Below are positions 16,988 to 26,043 of a stretch of DNA of 64,000 nucleotides, piece after piece; position 1 is the stretch's first letter, and every line of letters starts with the position of its first letter. The notes below the pieces were generated by a model that worked only from the letters and a program-made list of their open reading frames with translations, did no database searches and was not told the DNA's origin. The DNA is from Paenibacillus glacialis. GTDB taxonomy: Bacteria; Bacillota; Bacilli; Paenibacillales; Paenibacillaceae. The stretch is taken from assembly GCF_001637205.1 (NCBI RefSeq), contig NZ_LVJH01000007.1, positions 493,248 to 557,247 of the forward strand, written 5' to 3'. Both the position numbers and the translations under genes were made by a program.

Positions 16988-17963
16988 ACTTGCTATATTT
17001 TCCGTCCTTATTCTCTTTCCTTCCTTTGTTATAAATAATATAAATTTAGAGCATCAACGCCAAAGCCTTATTACGGAGTTACGATACAATAGGGCTATTG
17101 ATACAGCTACACAAGATGCTGCAAAAGCTTTATTAACCAATAGTACTCAAAGGGAAGAAACACAGTATGAAACACTAAAAAAGGTGAAGATCAATAAAGA
17201 AGAAGCTGTTCAAACCTTCTTTCATACGCTATTTTTGAATTTTGGGGTTTTTAATGATGAGGATGGACAAGGTGTATTAAAAAACTACGTTCCAGCGCTA
17301 ATTATTGTTGGATACGATGGATACTATATTTATTCTTGGGATGAATATACGAATGCTTCAGGAGAGAAAGAACTCAAGCATGTATGGAGTCCCAAAAAAC
17401 CATACTCTTATTCTGATATTCACGGTAACACATTTGCATTTACCCTCGATGATTATGTAACGGTTAATCGAAATGTTGATCAAAAGTGGTTCGAAGGTTT
17501 TAGAAGTGAAATCGTATTAGAGGCTTCCGTATCCTTATTAAATGATTCCAATACGTTTGATCACGTGCGGAGAACTTCAATAGTTAACTCTATTCAACAA
17601 GACCTTGAATACTATATCAACAAATACAACAATTACACCAAACGTCATGGAGTAGCATATACCTTTACTCTTCCGCTAATTAGTCAAGAAGAATGGAATA
17701 ACACGATCAATGATGTTGGCGTGTTGGCATTCGTACAGGGAATTCCAATGGGGGAGAAGTATTATAACAACTACGCTTTGGGAGGTAGTCGAGTCGTGAA
17801 GAGACCAATATACAATGGGATTATCGCGAATGGTCATAAATACTATTATTCTCGAAATGCCTGTGTATCTTCTTATACAACGGAGGAAGTGTTCACCACT
17901 GAAAAGGATGCAGCAGCCAATGGATATATTCCTTTGGATTGTACTGTAGGGAACAGGAATTAA
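16971..17963 (+). CDS. Anchored extracytoplasmic protein D of the Tad-like cluster
   Basis: The protein has about 330 residues. ATG 16971 gives a typical N-terminal signal/anchor, MKTITKLAIFSVLILFPSF, with GGAGG 11 bases upstream; ATG 16953 opens the frame but sits on that site. After the helix comes RYNRAIDTATQDAAKALLTN, a TadE/F-like amphipathic helix pattern. A larger soluble domain rich in Tyr and Asn follows (GYDGYYIYSWDEYTN). No enzymatic motif is seen. Position suggests a minor subunit or adaptor of the surface structure. Confidence 0.55.
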   Translation: MKTITKLAIFSVLILFPSFVINNINLEHQRQSLITELRYNRAIDTATQDAAKALLTNSTQREETQYETLKKVKINKEEAVQTFFHTLFLNFGVFNDEDGQGVLKNYVPALIIVGYDGYYIYSWDEYTNASGEKELKHVWSPKKPYSYSDIHGNTFAFTLDDYVTVNRNVDQKWFEGFRSEIVLEASVSLLNDSNTFDHVRRTSIVNSIQQDLEYYINKYNNYTKRHGVAYTFTLPLISQEEWNNTINDVGVLAFVQGIPMGEKYYNNYALGGSRVVKRPIYNGIIANGHKYYYSRNACVSSYTTEEVFTTEKDAAANGYIPLDCTVGNRN

Positions 17964-18119
17964 ATAAAGATATTCATTCCTATGTTCTTCTTGGATTTAT
18001 CCAAATTAATGAAGTTGAAAATTTGTCAATAAAACCACATATCATGCAATGGAAAAATTGTACAATTATATTGTGAACAAGATTACAATGAACTTAATAA
18101 TAAAAAGGGGGAACAAACA

Positions 18120-19394
18120 ATGAAAAAGAAAACATGGCTTGCTGTTTTGGTGACATCTTTAGCAGTAGTGGGGACTTTTACAGCTTTGAATCATCAATCG
18201 GTTGCGAATGCGAAATGGTCGGAAGGTTTGAGTGATACGGGAAGTAGCATTATTAGTGGAGATAAAGGTTCTTCAACTGAACTATCTGATATCACTACAC
18301 ATTGGGCCAGAGGAGCCATCGACAAAGCGGTTCAACTAGGGATTGCCAAAGGTTACCCGGATGGTACCTTTAAGCCAAACTCAAATGTAACAAGAGCTGA
18401 GTTTATTAAGATGACTGTAGAAGCATTGAAATTACCTGTGGATTCGAATGCAGGTGGAACTTGGTATGACGCATATGTCAATGCAGCAAAAAATGCGAAT
18501 CTGTATGTTGAAACTGACTTTAAGACAGGTAACCTAAATTCACAGATGACAAGAAAAGAAATGGCACGACTGTCGGCAAGAGCGATAGGGGAAAAGACAG
18601 CGGATGATGCAAAATGGATGTATTTAGCCACGAAGAAGGGATTAATTTCGGGACTAGGAGCGGGTAAACTTGGTGAATCTGACAACACTACACGAGCACA
18701 GTCCGTTACGATCATTGATCGCATATTAACAGTAAATGCAGGTGGATCGCTTCCGGTTGATAAATATGCTGTCGCAAGTGCGGAAGTGGTTTGGCACGGG
18801 ACTAATATTTTTACTGTAATGCCTGAAGTATTCACTACAAGTGATGAGTCTAAAAAAGCGAATGTGGCTGAATTATGGAACAAAAAAAATATGATTATTG
18901 ATTCAATTGATGGGGATTATAAAGGGGAGATCGAAGCAGTAATTGCTATTGACTTAGCAGATCCTAATGATCCTAACCTTAAATTGATACCACCGATCTC
19001 CAGTTTGAAGTGGCAAAATCATAGTTCAAGTACATCAACAGAAGGAATACCAGTATCCAAGTTGAAAGACAGTTATTTGATTTATTATAAATCTAAAGTG
19101 ATCTTCAGTAAAAATTCCGATCATTATGTACCAATTTCTAGAAAAAATTACGTTCCGCTTAATATTTCAGGAACAAGAGGTAATATTGAAGAATTCTTTA
19201 AAGGAACATTAAATATGGTTGGCAGGGTATTTAAGGATCAGCCTATGGATCAAACAATCTTTATCTTCCCAAAGAAGGGATGGTCGCAAAGTAGAAATCT
19301 TTCTATTACAATTAATACACCAGCATCCTCAAATTACTACTATAAAACACAAGATATATTAGAAGTATCTGGACCATTTTATAAAGGATATTAA
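18120..19394 (+). CDS. Secreted SLH-domain protein
   Basis: The 424-residue protein has a signal peptide (MKKKTWLAVLVTSLAVVGTF, cleavage likely near VANA). Three SLH-type repeats follow at about 56-103, 110-155 and 160-205. The first is the best (ITTHWARGAIDKAVQLGIAKG, GYPDGTFKPN, VTRAEF). SLH domains bind pyruvylated secondary wall polymers and fix proteins in the wall. The remaining 220 residues match no family known to me. AAAGGGGG precedes ATG 18120. A 156-base gap from the pilin-like genes may hold a promoter: TTGTGA and TTAATA, 17 bases apart, end about 20 bases before the start. It could anchor the structure made by the cluster. Confidence 0.85.
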   Translation: MKKKTWLAVLVTSLAVVGTFTALNHQSVANAKWSEGLSDTGSSIISGDKGSSTELSDITTHWARGAIDKAVQLGIAKGYPDGTFKPNSNVTRAEFIKMTVEALKLPVDSNAGGTWYDAYVNAAKNANLYVETDFKTGNLNSQMTRKEMARLSARAIGEKTADDAKWMYLATKKGLISGLGAGKLGESDNTTRAQSVTIIDRILTVNAGGSLPVDKYAVASAEVVWHGTNIFTVMPEVFTTSDESKKANVAELWNKKNMIIDSIDGDYKGEIEAVIAIDLADPNDPNLKLIPPISSLKWQNHSSSTSTEGIPVSKLKDSYLIYYKSKVIFSKNSDHYVPISRKNYVPLNISGTRGNIEEFFKGTLNMVGRVFKDQPMDQTIFIFPKKGWSQSRNLSITINTPASSNYYYKTQDILEVSGPFYKGY

Positions 19395-19408
19395 AGGTGG
19401 TGTAACGA

Positions 19409-22400
19409 CTGAAAAATCTAGGTAAAGTCACATCTCTCCTAATAGTATTCTCACTTATATTTACATCAATAAATTCATTGTTTTCTGAGAATACTAACGC
19501 AGCCGGAACCGAAACTCTATTTAAGACGGAAGATATAAGCTTTCTACCAGCGGCAACTCAACTAAAAAGGGACTATCAGTCTGTCTTTTATAAATCAAAT
19601 CAGATTAAAACAAAACCCTTCAACTTAGATGCAGGGCCTAATAGAATCATTACAAAAATTGTGTTGTACAAGGGTGGACGAGATATAAAAACGATAGATG
19701 TGAATGCACGTACTTACAAACGATCACTAACTTTGGATGGTGAGAGCATCTCTGTTAAATCGAGTGGGAATACACCATATGGTACGTGGTTCGCTTGGCA
19801 AAGAAGTATGGCAGGTACAAAATGGGTTCCAGGTTCAAATGCGGGCACTGCTCTTTGGGGTTTTAGGGATGGAAATTCTGGATACTCCTCAACAGGTACC
19901 CCTGAAGTATTTAATGGGGTCCAAAAAGATCGATGGCCAGGAAGAAATATTTGGATGAATATACCTTACGGTAGAAACAAGCAATATTTAAGCGTAGATT
20001 ATGGCGCTTTTGAGACTAAGTTCATTGACAGTTCAGTTGATACCTTGGCTGCGGAAAATATTCTACAACGTGGCGTTAATGTGGAAGAAGATTTTACTAC
20101 GGATATCGATAATACAATAGGAGGAATTACAGGTAGAACTGACTCCACTACGCGTATTACTGGCTTTATGGTTCCGAATTTAGATACGGGTAAAATTAAA
20201 TTCACTCAAGACTTTGACCATGAAGGTTCCAGGGTGAAATTAGGTGGTAATGGTTCTGCTGCTATGATGTATTATTTTGCTACCTACAAATTTGATATCA
20301 GTTCTTTTACATATCGATATCCCAATAAATATGAAGTGTACACGATGGAAGATGATGGGACAACTATACCTGGTCCGGAAGAACCTGGAAGTGGTGGAGC
20401 GGGTGTATGCACGTTAGCAGGGATTGACTCCCCTTCGCAGGTGTCTGCTCCACAAACAACAGTTATGGACCCAGCTTCAACTGGGATAATCAAAGCAGAC
20501 GATGGAAATAACTCTCCGTTCAATTTTGACGTAGGCAAAGGAATACCTACATCAGAAAATCTATACGCCAATACTTTTGGGCTTAATTATCTGTTTCAGC
20601 ACACATTTGGACAGATGAATGGAAAAGTCAATTATGATTGTACTATCGATGTCGTCTATACTCTGAAGTGGAGTGAACCACAACTCCCAATACCTGGACC
20701 AGACGGGAGACCCGTCCCTCAACCATCCATTCCTATGTCTGAAGATGAGCCGAAATCATATTCATTTTCATTTACTAAAGATTATACATATTGGGAAATT
20801 AAAAATTTGGAGTTATACGGTATTGACCAAGCTGTTATGAGGAATTACGCATTACCGGGTGAAGAAGTAACACTCAACCCTTCAGGATATGTACCTCCTA
20901 CACTTGGATCAACACATAGCGAAACGGTTGAAGACCATGTTAACCCCCAAGAGACAGGAGAGTTTTCGTATTCTCCAAGCCCTGTTTCAGGAGGAAGCTC
21001 TAAGCCTTCTATACCGGATCATACGGGTTTACTCAAGGGAATTGCTCAAGGGGTAATAAACGATCCTCTTGTAAAGAACGACAAAGTTGATTTTAATGGT
21101 GACACTATTATGGATGATTCAGAAGTGAGCAAGACAGGTCCTACGCCAACAAAAATACCAAATCCAACGATGATTGATAATAGTGTCCTATATAAAGATG
21201 CTCTTTTGATCTCTAGTTCATTACTGAACAAACTGAATACTACGAGTACCGGAACAATTTACTATAAATTGCTCCCTCAAAACATAGGAGGGGGTTCTGA
21301 TAAACAGTATCCGGTTAATTCAATCAATACGGTGACTGTGCATACACCTACCGTCATTTATGCGAATGCTTCGGATGATGCTGCTCATAATCAAAAGACG
21401 AATCCCAATTATAGCCGTCGGGCATTTATACTGGATCGTAATATCAAAATCTATATGCCTACGAGTGGTCAACACAGGAATATACCAGGGTATGGTGACA
21501 GGGATTACGCAAAATATATTAAGACAAAACAATTGCGCTTTGAATTTGATGTCTATAATGGTGATAAATCCACGTTCTATCCAAAGGATACTTGGATAAA
21601 CGTACCTGTATCGGAATTGGAAACGACGTTTTTCTTACCAGTCTGGGTTGATGAAGGTGACTATACCGTGTATTTCAGATCTTTTGCTGAAAACGCGCCT
21701 GCACCACTTTTCACTACCGAAACGGAAGCAAACCTTAACTTAGATAACCATGTAGCAACGGACACTGTACCTGTGGAAGTTATTGGTAGGTTATATGATT
21801 TCCGTATCACGGATATTGCTGATCCGAACTGGGAAACGGTGTTTCGAACATCTAAGGGTAGTAGTGCTCCAAGAGGCACAAAATATACTGTAGGCACAAC
21901 AGGAATTGATGCGAGTCCAAATGGATCTCTTTCACCATACGTACTTCCTATCCTTAGAGGAAGTCATCCTGTAGCAAGTTTCAAGACGATGTCCGTTAAA
22001 ACGGGTTATCACTTCAAATTCGATCTGAAGAGCAAAGGCAACATGTTCGAAGAAAAGGATGCTATACGAGTGACACCGACTTTTTACTTCCAAGATAACC
22101 AAGCGTCTACACCTGCTAAACGAATTGAGGTTGACCTTTACTATCATACAGACACTAAAAAGTTCGTGAAGATCGGATCAGCACCTGATCAAGAACGTCG
22201 AAATATAACGCTTAATAAACGATTGAGGAATGTCCCTGTTGCAGATATTGTGAACACGGGAGGCTCGATATACGATATGAATACAGGTTGGTCTATGACA
22301 AGGGGACAGTACCTATTGTCATTCCAAAAGAGATCAACAGAACCTACGTATGTAGGTGGATATAATATTCAATTACTTCCATCTCCATTACGGACATTCA

Positions 22401-22846
22401 TAAACACGTTCGATCGGCCAGCAAATGCAAGTGCTAGTCCAGCTAGAACGAATGCTTCAATTCAACAATGGTATGGTGAATACAGTTTGCCAGCAGCAGT
22501 CTATGTAGTTGCCAAAGGTACAGACTTAGCCGCCTACGGAAGATCGAATAAATTAGATGAAAAGTCCCCCATCTTTTTACGAGAGGGGTACATCTCATTA
22601 AATTTCGATATTGAAACGATTCGTAATGCAGATTTGAACAAGCCTCATTTGCAATATATCCATGGGCCTCTGGATAACCAATGGTGGGATATGGAGGGAT
22701 TTGATAGTTCGGATGGTGTACGCGATCGATTGATAACCGATCCTTATGGTGTTCAGTTTCAGTACATCCTGAAAGATGGCGATGTCGTATTCTATGACGC
22801 TAGCAAGTCTTCTTATGATGATTACGCTCCTAATGGAACGCACTAG
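19409..22846 (+). CDS. Large secreted protein, probable CTG start
   Basis: A 1145-residue exported protein follows the SLH gene after 14 bases. A stop at 19403-19405 means CTG 19409 is the only start-like codon before TTG 19478. From CTG the product opens with a textbook signal peptide (KNLGKVTSLLIVFSLIFTS), whereas TTG 19478 would remove it. AAAGGTGGTG at 19393-19402 is an excellent ribosome site six bases before CTG. The body has Pro/Gly-rich linkers (PGPEEPGSGGAG; PIPGPDGRPVPQPSIP) between beta-rich segments. An EF-hand-like DFNGDTIMDDSE is also seen, but no sorting motif or known enzyme. It is the likely surface product or tip protein of the cluster. Confidence 0.75.
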   Translation: MKNLGKVTSLLIVFSLIFTSINSLFSENTNAAGTETLFKTEDISFLPAATQLKRDYQSVFYKSNQIKTKPFNLDAGPNRIITKIVLYKGGRDIKTIDVNARTYKRSLTLDGESISVKSSGNTPYGTWFAWQRSMAGTKWVPGSNAGTALWGFRDGNSGYSSTGTPEVFNGVQKDRWPGRNIWMNIPYGRNKQYLSVDYGAFETKFIDSSVDTLAAENILQRGVNVEEDFTTDIDNTIGGITGRTDSTTRITGFMVPNLDTGKIKFTQDFDHEGSRVKLGGNGSAAMMYYFATYKFDISSFTYRYPNKYEVYTMEDDGTTIPGPEEPGSGGAGVCTLAGIDSPSQVSAPQTTVMDPASTGIIKADDGNNSPFNFDVGKGIPTSENLYANTFGLNYLFQHTFGQMNGKVNYDCTIDVVYTLKWSEPQLPIPGPDGRPVPQPSIPMSEDEPKSYSFSFTKDYTYWEIKNLELYGIDQAVMRNYALPGEEVTLNPSGYVPPTLGSTHSETVEDHVNPQETGEFSYSPSPVSGGSSKPSIPDHTGLLKGIAQGVINDPLVKNDKVDFNGDTIMDDSEVSKTGPTPTKIPNPTMIDNSVLYKDALLISSSLLNKLNTTSTGTIYYKLLPQNIGGGSDKQYPVNSINTVTVHTPTVIYANASDDAAHNQKTNPNYSRRAFILDRNIKIYMPTSGQHRNIPGYGDRDYAKYIKTKQLRFEFDVYNGDKSTFYPKDTWINVPVSELETTFFLPVWVDEGDYTVYFRSFAENAPAPLFTTETEANLNLDNHVATDTVPVEVIGRLYDFRITDIADPNWETVFRTSKGSSAPRGTKYTVGTTGIDASPNGSLSPYVLPILRGSHPVASFKTMSVKTGYHFKFDLKSKGNMFEEKDAIRVTPTFYFQDNQASTPAKRIEVDLYYHTDTKKFVKIGSAPDQERRNITLNKRLRNVPVADIVNTGGSIYDMNTGWSMTRGQYLLSFQKRSTEPTYVGGYNIQLLPSPLRTFINTFDRPANASASPARTNASIQQWYGEYSLPAAVYVVAKGTDLAAYGRSNKLDEKSPIFLREGYISLNFDIETIRNADLNKPHLQYIHGPLDNQWWDMEGFDSSDGVRDRLITDPYGVQFQYILKDGDVVFYDASKSSYDDYAPNGTH

Positions 22847-22952
22847 TAAGTAGCATTATTTTCATTTATATGTATGCTATTTGGCAAAGATATGCTAAGT
22901 GAATGCCTAACGTAATTGTTACTACTAATTGAAATTCTGAGTTTCCCAAAAG

Positions 22953-22986
22953 ACCCTTTATTCCTTATGAGTAAGGGTTTTTTGAC
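22953..22986 (+). terminator. Terminator of the Tad-like cluster
   Basis: ACCCTT at 22954-22959 pairs with AAGGGT at 22973-22978 and is followed by a run of T. The stem is short with a large loop, so strength is moderate. It is the only terminator-like signal seen between 6.1 and 23 kb. Confidence 0.5.
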
Positions 22987-23179
22987 CTTTCACCATACGT
23001 ATGAAAGTTCTTACGTGATCACAATGCCAACAATTTCACCAGACGTATGGCTCTTATTCATTCCCACTTCAATTAGAAGAAGTTTATTTGCTTGCTAAAG
23101 TTGCAGCGGTAGCGGAATATTTGGAATTGATCAGTTATAATATTTGCAATCCGTAATAATAAAAATAAGGATTTCTTTC

Positions 23180-23209
23180 TTACAGCCAGCACCCTATTTA
23201 TGTTACAAT
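23180..23209 (+). promoter_or_regulatory. Candidate sigma-A promoter of the ABC-F gene
   Basis: TTACAG (23180-23185) and TACAAT (23204-23209) are separated by 18 bases. The start codon lies about 70 bases downstream. Confidence 0.4.
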
Positions 23210-23277
23210 ATAATCTTGATGATATTTTTAATAGAGATTACGTGATTTTTATAATAGATAGGGGTTAAAGAGTAAAG

Positions 23278-24837
23278 ATGAGTTTATTAACAGTAGAAGG
23301 TCTCTCCCATAATTTCGGGGGACGTACGTTGTTTAGAGATGTTACTTTTCGTTTGTTAGAAGGGGAACGTGTAGGGTTTGTTGGTGCCAATGGGGTTGGT
23401 AAATCCACATTGATGAATATTCTTACAGGTACACTGCTTAAAGATGAAGGGAAAGTAGAATGGACGCCTCGCGTTCGTTTTGGTTATTTGGACCAGCATA
23501 CGAAGTTAACACCAGGAAAAACGATTCGTGATGTTCTCAAGGATGCTTTCTTGCCGCTTCTGGTACTTGAGCAGGAATTGAATGAGATTACGAACAAGAT
23601 GGGTGAAGCAACACCAGAAGAATTAGAAGTGCTCTTAGAGCAAATGGGTGACATTCAAGAGCAGTTAGATATTGGGGATTTCTATTTGCTTGACGTTAAA
23701 GTAGAAGAAATGAGCCAAGGTCTAGGTCTGACCGCCATTGGTTTGGATCGGGATGTAGCATCATTAAGTGGTGGACAGCGGACGAAGGTATTGCTTGCGA
23801 AGTTATTACTTGAGAAGCCGAACGTGCTACTGCTGGATGAGCCTACGAACTATTTGGATGTTGAGCATATTGAATGGTTGACACAGTATTTGAAGAACTA
23901 CCCCCATGCCTTTATGTTGATCTCACATGACACGGATTTCATGAATCAAATCGTAAATATCATTTATCATTTGGAATTCTCCAAATTAACAAGATACACA
24001 GCCAATTATGAGAAATTCCTTGAAATGGCTGATATGACGAAGAATCAGCATGTCGATGCTTATGAGAGACAGCAAGAGATGATTAAGAAACAGGAAGATT
24101 TCATCGCACGTAATAAAGCGCGAGCTTCTTCGTCCAAGCAAGCGAAGAGCCGTGAGAAACAATTGGATCGATTGGATCGCATTGAGAAACCAGAGGAAGC
24201 TTCTAAGCCGACATTCAAATTCAAAGAATCTAGAGCAAGTTCTAAGACCGTATTCGAAGGAATTGATTTCGAAATTGGTTATAGTTTCCCTCTACTTCCT
24301 AAGATGAATATGGTGATCGAACGTGGAGATAAGATTGCTATCGTTGGTTGTAATGGTGTAGGTAAGTCAACATTGCTCAAAACCATTCTCGGTAAAATAC
24401 CTACACTAAGCGGTAAAACATACCTAGGGGAATATCTGCAACCAGCATACTTCGAGCAAGAAGCGACTGCTGGCAGAATCACGCCTCTTGAGGATGTATG
24501 GGATGAATTTTCATCACTCACTCAAAGTGAAGTGCGTTCGCATTTAGCACGTGTTGGTCTTAAGAATGATCATATTACACGGCCTTTAAGTATGTTGAGT
24601 GGTGGAGAGCAAGCTAAAGTTCGGATATGTAAGTTAATGATGCGTGAAGCGAACTGGATTCTATTCGATGAGCCTACGAACCATTTAGATATCATTGCTA
24701 AAGCTGAATTGCAGCGGGCGCTTAAGGAATTTAAAGGAACGGTAGTTCTAGTCTGCCATGAACCGGAATTTTATGAAGACTGGATCACAAAAGAATGGAA
24801 TGTGGAAGAGTGGGCTTCAAAGACGAAGACTGTATAA
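23278..24837 (+). CDS. yfmM: ABC-F ATPase, YfmM type
   Basis: The 519-residue protein has two ABC domains in one chain and no membrane segments. First domain: Walker A GANGVGKSTL, signature LSGGQRTKV, Walker B VLLLDEPTNYLD. Second: GCNGVGKSTLL, LSGGEQAKV, ILFDEPTNHLD. A basic linker (IARNKARASSSKQAKSREK) joins them. Length and N-terminus (LTVEGLSHNFGGRTLFRDV) agree closely with Bacillus subtilis YfmM. ABC-F proteins act at the ribosomal E site on stalled or specialised translation; antibiotic resistance cannot be inferred. The ThiF-like gene follows after 19 bases. Confidence 0.9.
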   Translation: MSLLTVEGLSHNFGGRTLFRDVTFRLLEGERVGFVGANGVGKSTLMNILTGTLLKDEGKVEWTPRVRFGYLDQHTKLTPGKTIRDVLKDAFLPLLVLEQELNEITNKMGEATPEELEVLLEQMGDIQEQLDIGDFYLLDVKVEEMSQGLGLTAIGLDRDVASLSGGQRTKVLLAKLLLEKPNVLLLDEPTNYLDVEHIEWLTQYLKNYPHAFMLISHDTDFMNQIVNIIYHLEFSKLTRYTANYEKFLEMADMTKNQHVDAYERQQEMIKKQEDFIARNKARASSSKQAKSREKQLDRLDRIEKPEEASKPTFKFKESRASSKTVFEGIDFEIGYSFPLLPKMNMVIERGDKIAIVGCNGVGKSTLLKTILGKIPTLSGKTYLGEYLQPAYFEQEATAGRITPLEDVWDEFSSLTQSEVRSHLARVGLKNDHITRPLSMLSGGEQAKVRICKLMMREANWILFDEPTNHLDIIAKAELQRALKEFKGTVVLVCHEPEFYEDWITKEWNVEEWASKTKTV

Positions 24838-24856
24838 TGCTGAAGGGGTGAATAAC

Positions 24857-25918
24857 ATGTCCAATGATGTGGGCCAACAGGAATTATCATCAGATTCTAT
24901 GCATCGCTATTCACGACAAGAGCGATTTACACCACTAGGTACGTCCGGTCAGAAAAAACTTGGGCAAAGTCATGTTCTTATTGTGGGTTGCGGCGCATTA
25001 GGTACATCGATTGCGGAAACGTTAGTTCGAGCAGGGGTTGGACATGTTACTTTAGTTGATCGGGATTATGTAGAGTGGAGTAATCTTCAGAGACAACAGT
25101 TATTCAGTGAACAGGATGCGCAGCAGCGTCTTCCCAAAGCAGTGGCTGCTAAACGCCGGTTAGAAGACATCAATTCGTTAGTAAAAGTGGATGTTCATGT
25201 GATGGACGTTCGGGTGGAGGAACTGGAGTCTCTGATTGCAGGTGTGGATCTGATTATGGATGGAACAGATAATTTCGATACGCGTCTGCTGATCAATGAT
25301 ATGGCTCAGAAGCACAAGATTCCATGGATTTATGGAGGTTGTGTGGGGAGTTACGGTATCACTTATACGATTATCCCAGGAGAAACACCTTGCCTTAATT
25401 GTCTCTTAGGTGCTGTTCCCCTTGGAGGAGATACATGTGATACTGCGGGTATTATTCCTCAAGCTGTCCAAATGGTGACTGCGAATCAGACGACGGAAGC
25501 ACTAAAGCTTCTTAGTGGACATCCGGAAGTACTCCGTCGTAAGTTGTTGTCATTTGATCTATGGCGAAATGAATATGTCTCCATTGGCGTCGATTCTGCG
25601 AAGAAAAGCGATTGTCTTTCTTGTGGAGATCATGCGACGTATCCATATCTATCTGCTTCTAACTTAGAAAAGGTGGATGTGCTCTGCGGACGTGACACTG
25701 TACAGATTCGTCCTAGTCGGCGTCAAACTGTGAATCTTGAAGGGGTAGCGCTTCGACTCACGAATCTTCAAGAGGGTGCTGTTGAAAGTAATCCATTCCT
25801 TGTATCTTACAGCATTGGTGCACACCGTTTGGTTGTTTTTCCTGATGGAAGAGCATTGATCCATGGCACCAAAGACATAGCTGAAGCTAGAACGCTGTAT
25901 CATCGATATTTTGGATAA
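24857..25918 (+). CDS. ThiF/MoeB-family adenylyltransferase
   Basis: From ATG 24857, which has AAGGGGTG upstream, the protein is 353 residues. It shows the E1-like ATP site VLIVGCGALGTSIAETLVRAG, then TLVDRDYVEWSNLQRQQLF and the DGTDNFDTR substrate loop. Two Cys pairs (PCLNCLLG and DCLSCGD) form the structural zinc site. These enzymes adenylate the C-terminal glycine of a ubiquitin-like sulfur carrier (ThiS or MoaD). No carrier gene is adjacent, so the pathway, thiamine or molybdopterin, stays open. There is no rhodanese domain. Confidence 0.85.
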   Translation: MSNDVGQQELSSDSMHRYSRQERFTPLGTSGQKKLGQSHVLIVGCGALGTSIAETLVRAGVGHVTLVDRDYVEWSNLQRQQLFSEQDAQQRLPKAVAAKRRLEDINSLVKVDVHVMDVRVEELESLIAGVDLIMDGTDNFDTRLLINDMAQKHKIPWIYGGCVGSYGITYTIIPGETPCLNCLLGAVPLGGDTCDTAGIIPQAVQMVTANQTTEALKLLSGHPEVLRRKLLSFDLWRNEYVSIGVDSAKKSDCLSCGDHATYPYLSASNLEKVDVLCGRDTVQIRPSRRQTVNLEGVALRLTNLQEGAVESNPFLVSYSIGAHRLVVFPDGRALIHGTKDIAEARTLYHRYFG

Positions 25919-25944
25919 TTCAATGTATGATCGCTTCCATATTT

Positions 25945-25980
25945 AATCCATTCCTAATGATTAGGAATGGATTTTTTTTG
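25945..25980 (+). terminator. Terminator after the ThiF/MoeB-like gene
   Basis: A perfect 11-bp stem (25947-25957 with 25961-25971), loop TGA, followed by eight T residues. Confidence 0.92.
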
Positions 25981-26043
25981 CTTGGTGCAAGCTATCGTAT
26001 AGATGAATGTACAAGATAAGTTTATAGAAATTGGTGAGGTCCT

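Larger units (their letters stand above)
22847..23277. other. Intergenic region between Tad-like cluster and ABC-F gene
   Basis: Apart from the terminator at 22953-22986 and the promoter candidate at 23180-23209 nothing is recognised. A 60-codon frame at 22916 looks spurious, since it reads through the terminator. Confidence 0.5.

Noticed and set aside
22916..23098. 60-codon frame after the large secreted protein
   Set aside because: It reads through the terminator hairpin of the cluster and has no ribosome site.
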